NCBI GenBank assembly: GCA_943912855.1
Contig: CALTVC010000009.1
Location: 105,567-169,566, forward strand
Direction of reading: 5' to 3'
Length of the DNA stretch: 64,000 nt
From: an uncultured Flavobacterium sp.
GTDB taxonomy: Bacteria; Bacteroidota; Bacteroidia; Flavobacteriales; Flavobacteriaceae
Shown: piece by piece, positions 62,331-64,000 of the stretch
How positions within the stretch are numbered: position 1 is the first letter of the stretch
How the letters are laid out: each line of letters starts with the position of its first letter
Position numbers and translations under genes: made by a program
Notes under the pieces: model-generated
Databases searched by the model: none
Seen by the model: the letters and a program-made list of their open reading frames with translations, nothing else
Told to the model about the DNA's origin: nothing

Positions 62331-63326
62331 ATGAAAAAAGCCCAAATGATAAAACTGATAGCAGTAGCTTCAATGTTGCTGTTATCGTTTTTGGGTTTTC
62401 CAAACCACAAAGATGATTTTAAAAAAGTGGTGGCCCAGGATGGGAGTGGAGATTATACCACTATTCAGGCAGCTATTAACGATAGTAAGGCTTTTCCGTA
62501 CCAAAGAATAACTATTTTTATTAAAAACGGCACATATCACGAAAAGGTAAAAGTGCACGAATGGAACCCTAATATTTCGCTGATAGGGGAGAGCAGGGAT
62601 AAAACCATAATTTCGTACGACGACTATTTCAGTAAAATAAACCTGGGTGTAAACAGTACATTTTATACTTCTACCCTTTTAGTTGAAGGCGATAATTTTT
62701 TAGCCAGAAATCTTACTATTGAAAATGCTTCCGGAGATGTAGGGCAGGCGATAGCCTTATCTGTGCATGCTAATAATGTAGCGATATTTGATTGTAATAT
62801 TCTTGGCAATCAGGACACGCTTTATGTAAGTGGTAACGGATTTAAAAACTATTTTAAAAACTGTTTCATACAAGGCACTACTGATTTTATTTTTGGTAGT
62901 GCTACCGCGTATTTTGAGCAATGTACAATCCATAGTCTTAAAGATTCTTATATAACGGCGGCATCTACACCACAGGGCGTGGCGTATGGCTTTGTGTTTA
63001 ATAACTGCCACATTACAGCCGAAACCAATGCCACAAAAGTATATTTAGGTAGACCGTGGCGTGTGTATGCTAAAACGGTTTTCCTGAATTGTAAAATGGA
63101 GAATCACATATTACCCGTAGGCTGGCACAATTGGTCTAAACCAGATGCCGAGAAAAGTACTCTTTATGCAGAATACAATTGCTCAGGAGAAGGATATAAA
63201 CCTGCCCAGAGAGTTGGGTGGTCGCATCAGCTAAAAGCTTCTGAAGCAAAAAAGTATACCATTGAGAACTGTCTGGATAGTGATTTTGCCAGGCTCATGA
63301 AACAATGGGAGCTTATTAAAGAGTAA
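62331..63326 (+). CDS. Pectin methylesterase, CE8 family (331 aa)
   Basis: Removes methyl esters from homogalacturonan so lyases and hydrolases can act. The ATG at 62331 begins a hydrophobic signal sequence (LIAVASMLLLSFLG) and is preferred over the in-frame ATG at 62310 next to the upstream stop. A right-handed beta helix with the CE8 catalytic residues: acid Asp162 in GNQDTLY, nucleophile Asp185 in GTTDFIFG and Arg241 in LGRPWR. Opening VAQDGSGDYTTIQAAI is typical. The gene is 21 bp after DUF4861 and 20 bp before the CE12 gene. Confidence 0.95.
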   Translation: MKKAQMIKLIAVASMLLLSFLGFPNHKDDFKKVVAQDGSGDYTTIQAAINDSKAFPYQRITIFIKNGTYHEKVKVHEWNPNISLIGESRDKTIISYDDYFSKINLGVNSTFYTSTLLVEGDNFLARNLTIENASGDVGQAIALSVHANNVAIFDCNILGNQDTLYVSGNGFKNYFKNCFIQGTTDFIFGSATAYFEQCTIHSLKDSYITAASTPQGVAYGFVFNNCHITAETNATKVYLGRPWRVYAKTVFLNCKMENHILPVGWHNWSKPDAEKSTLYAEYNCSGEGYKPAQRVGWSHQLKASEAKKYTIENCLDSDFARLMKQWELIKE

Positions 63327-63346
63327 TCATCTTTGACATAAAAAAA

Positions 63347-64000
63347 ATGAAATACAGACTTTTGATATTTTTAATTGGTTTTGCTGTGCAAGTAAGTTTT
63401 GCCCAAAAGATTACCATTTACGGTATTGGTGATTCTACAATGGCAGATAAGGTTAATCCTAACCAAAACCCTGAACACGGCTGGTTACAGGTATTCCCGG
63501 CTTTTGTTACTACTGATGTAAAGGTTATAAATAAAGCGATAAATGGTCGCAGTACTAAAAGCTTTATAAATGAAAATCGATGGGATTCTATAACAAAAGT
63601 GCTTAAACGTGGTGATTACGTTTTTATACAGTTCGGTCATAATGATGCCAAGGACCAGGATCCCGCTAGGTATACAAATCCGCATACCGCTTACAGGCAT
63701 AATCTTATGAAGTTTGTAAACGAAACAAGGCAAAAAGGTGCTATACCTATATTGTTCTCATCTATTACCCGAAGGAATTTTAATGACAAAGGTGTACTTA
63801 TAAGCACACACGGAGAGTATACCCTAGAAGCACGATTGGTAGCGCAGGAACTTAAAGTACCTTTTATAGATCTTGAATACTACACAGAACAACTCGAAAT
63901 GGGGTATGGTCCTGAAAAGTCTAAAGAACTGCATTTACATTTTAAACCTGGAGAAGTCGCCTACTATCCTGATGGTAAAGACGACGATACACATCTTAGT
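63347..64000 (+). CDS. Rhamnogalacturonan acetylesterase-like SGNH hydrolase, CE12, 3' end outside window
   Basis: Removes acetyl groups from rhamnogalacturonan I. It starts at 63347 with a signal peptide (MKYRLLIFLIGFAVQVSFAQ) and continues open to the window end, giving 218 visible residues. SGNH blocks: GIGDSTMAD with nucleophile Ser30, INGRSTKSF (Gly), FGHNDAKDQ (Asn) and DDDTHLS with Asp213 and His216. The catalytic set is therefore complete, and only the C-terminal end is missing. It is the fourth gene of the pectin esterase operon. Confidence 0.9.
   Translation, partial: MKYRLLIFLIGFAVQVSFAQKITIYGIGDSTMADKVNPNQNPEHGWLQVFPAFVTTDVKVINKAINGRSTKSFINENRWDSITKVLKRGDYVFIQFGHNDAKDQDPARYTNPHTAYRHNLMKFVNETRQKGAIPILFSSITRRNFNDKGVLISTHGEYTLEARLVAQELKVPFIDLEYYTEQLEMGYGPEKSKELHLHFKPGEVAYYPDGKDDDTHLS

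Overview
The window is chromosomal DNA from a Bacteroidota bacterium, almost certainly a Flavobacteriaceae member close to Flavobacterium. The evidence is a SusC/SusD pair, a hybrid two-component regulator, DUF4834, DUF4861 and DUF6642 proteins, a menaquinone gene, and promoters of the TTG-N17-19-TAnnTTTG type instead of Shine-Dalgarno-led genes. I see no phage, insertion sequence, CRISPR array, tRNA or rRNA.

Bases 1-16500 are mostly housekeeping and envelope genes: the end of guaB, an acetyltransferase with an outer membrane protein, DUF4834, a secreted glutathione peroxidase, menD, a phosphate-porin-like protein, an uncharacterised lipoprotein/secreted-protein pair (7938-11352), a class V aminotransferase, two tandem LpxL-type acyltransferases, a rhomboid protease and a short-chain dehydrogenase. 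Two intergenic inverted repeats built from short tandem words (4754-4818 and 12900-13002) sit in this part.

Bases 16559-23766 are a complete histidine operon, hisG-D-C-B-H-A-F-IE, with almost no intercistronic space. It is preceded by a readable attenuator: a leader peptide with four consecutive His codons, an antiterminator pairing and a terminator. It ends in a strong hairpin. Bases 23891-30449 hold a MacAB-TolC-like efflux system followed by a LytS/LytTR sensor-regulator pair.

Bases 30450-44691 are the first half of a pectin-side-chain (arabinan/arabinogalactan-like) utilisation locus: a 1310-residue hybrid two-component regulator, divergent SusC/SusD, three GH43-type enzymes, a GH-A clan hydrolase and an aldose epimerase. 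A 10-kb insert (44693-55553) then carries a YceI lipoprotein, a membrane-anchored winged-helix regulator, an RND efflux operon, a small secreted protein, a possible non-coding RNA, a DUF6642 protein and a large RluA-type pseudouridine synthase. From 55792 to the window end the carbohydrate theme resumes with a GH27 enzyme, a GH51 arabinofuranosidase, an alpha/beta-hydrolase esterase, DUF4861, a CE8 pectin methylesterase and a CE12 rhamnogalacturonan acetylesterase cut by the window end. The set suggests de-esterification and side-chain trimming of pectin, with import through SusCD.

I did not find an obviously new multi-gene system. The items most worth following are the his attenuator, a repeated ACGATTT word shared by the two pectin regulatory regions, the GH51 fused to an apparently inactivated GH43-like propeller, the reverse-topology membrane regulator, the lipoprotein/secreted pair and an orphan terminator at 53144-53175.
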